This document shows, piece by piece, positions 63,483-64,000 of a DNA stretch of 64,000 bases. Within the stretch, counting starts at the first letter, position 1. Each line of letters opens with the position of its first letter. The translations under genes and the position numbers were made by a program. This DNA is from Vibrio coralliilyticus ATCC BAA-450 (GTDB taxonomy: Bacteria > Pseudomonadota > Gammaproteobacteria > Enterobacterales > Vibrionaceae). The notes beneath the pieces were generated by a model that was not told the origin of the DNA, searched no databases, and saw only the letters and a list, made by a program, of their open reading frames with translations. The stretch spans positions 124,001-188,000 of the forward strand of contig NZ_ACZN01000017.1 in the NCBI RefSeq assembly GCF_000176135.1, written 5' to 3'.

Positions 63483-64000
63483 CTAGCTAGTCACTTCTTC
63501 TTTTACGGGAAGTACTTGCTTCACATAGTCACCCGGTGCAGGCCCTAGTACAGGGAACTGTTCGTTACCTGTACTGAACGGCTCAACTTGCTCTTCAGGG
63601 CTAAAGCCCAACAACCATTGATGCCAATGTGTCCACCAAGAGCCTTCAGTATGAGTGGCATTACTTAGCCATTCATCAGCACTCTCGTCCAAGCTATCGT
63701 TGGTCCAAAAACCGTACTTGTTCTTCGATGGGTGGTTAACGATACCAGCAATGTGGCCAGACTCACCCAAAACGAACGTTTTGTTGCCACCGACGTTGAG
63801 AGCGCCGCGGTAAGTACCTTGCCACAAAGCAATATGGTCTTCTTTAGTCGACACAAAGTAGCTCGGGATCTTTATCTTGTTCAGATCGATCCATACACCG
63901 CCAACTTTCACACCTTTGTCTTGTACCAGTTTGTTGTTCAGATACAGCTCACGAAGCATAAAGTTGTGACAAGTCGAGCTGACATTGGTGCTGTCGCTGT
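63483..64000 (-). CDS. phaC: Class I poly(3-hydroxyalkanoate) synthase, C-terminal part (cut by window edge)
   Basis: Polymerises hydroxyacyl-CoA into storage polyester. Only the last 172 codons lie in the window; the frame continues open beyond 64000 upstream of the internal ATG at 63959 (SDSTNVSSTCHNF). The alpha/beta-hydrolase end shows STKEDHIALW, with the catalytic Asp, and LGESGHIAGIVN, with the catalytic His, then GFWTND and GSWWTHWHQWL typical of class I PhaC. The nucleophile cysteine lies outside. Other pha genes are not in view. Confidence 0.92.
   Translation of the reverse strand, partial: SDSTNVSSTCHNFMLRELYLNNKLVQDKGVKVGGVWIDLNKIKIPSYFVSTKEDHIALWQGTYRGALNVGGNKTFVLGESGHIAGIVNHPSKNKYGFWTNDSLDESADEWLSNATHTEGSWWTHWHQWLLGFSPEEQVEPFSTGNEQFPVLGPAPGDYVKQVLPVKEEVTS

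Overview
The window reads as chromosomal DNA of a Vibrio (Gammaproteobacteria). The diagnostic content is luxP/luxQ (autoinducer-2 receptor), a PrtV-type M6 metalloprotease of 918 residues, a thermolabile-haemolysin-type lecithinase, glpFK/glpABC/glpD, nrdDG, a FabV-type enoyl reductase and a class I PHA synthase. From memory, several of these families lie on chromosome II in V. cholerae, so chromosome II is a reasonable inference, not a demonstration. I saw no rRNA, tRNA, CRISPR array, insertion sequence or prophage.

Layout. 1-334: 5' part of galE (minus). 578-2965: pxpABC, an ATP-dependent 5-oxoprolinase operon, convergent with an unassigned FAD oxidoreductase (3008-4447). 4448-4736: a nested palindrome with DnaA-box-like 9-mers. 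4737-8450: ybbA-ybbP (minus), divergent from tesA with overlapping start codons. 8524-13586: fabV-type reductase, a GAF-GGDEF*-EAL protein and an ABC-class ATPase. 13621-16346: DnaJ-related protein, 2OG-Fe(II) oxygenase, a DUF2238 membrane protein and cutA. 16362-20809: helD divergent from yccS. 20930-22839: two small unassigned genes and a class I HMG-CoA reductase. 23061-25365: glpD and a PilZ protein. 25351-31573: luxPQ, a TraF-like outer-membrane protein, a GIY-YIG protein, yceH and a small unknown. 31767-32633: tmaR (yeeX) and a small membrane protein.

32690-39771 is the glycerol block: glpK and glpF on minus, glpABC on plus, from one shared divergent control region. With glpD this gives uptake, phosphorylation, and aerobic and anaerobic oxidation of glycerol 3-phosphate. 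The three glp promoter regions share a GlpR-like 14-mer. 39791-45229 holds envelope and redox genes (a solute-binding protein, an OmpA-like lipoprotein, a DsbA-like lipoprotein, an FKBP, a NUDIX hydrolase, a retropepsin-like lipoprotein) and an aromatic/aspartate aminotransferase. 45391-48086 is nrdG-nrdD, whose promoter carries an FNR box, two NrdR boxes 31 bp apart and an exact DnaA box. 49299-52341 is a sulfane-sulfur module: two YeeE/YedE half-transporters and a dithiol ArsR regulator, divergent from a CoA-disulfide reductase with a rhodanese domain. 52487-56212: a beta-propeller lipoprotein and an AbgT transporter. 56531-61390 is a secreted-factor cluster: a mini-protein resembling the PrtV propeptide, PrtV itself and the lecithinase, in AT-rich spacers. 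61453-64000: an MFS transporter overlapping a YgeA-type racemase, then the 3' part of phaC.

Most of the window is well-known Vibrio housekeeping or accessory content. The least explained items are the stand-alone PrtV-propeptide-like gene, the 4662-4727 palindrome, the overlapping tesA/ybbA starts, the orphan HMG-CoA reductase with its two small neighbours, and the DnaA box at the anaerobic ribonucleotide reductase promoter.
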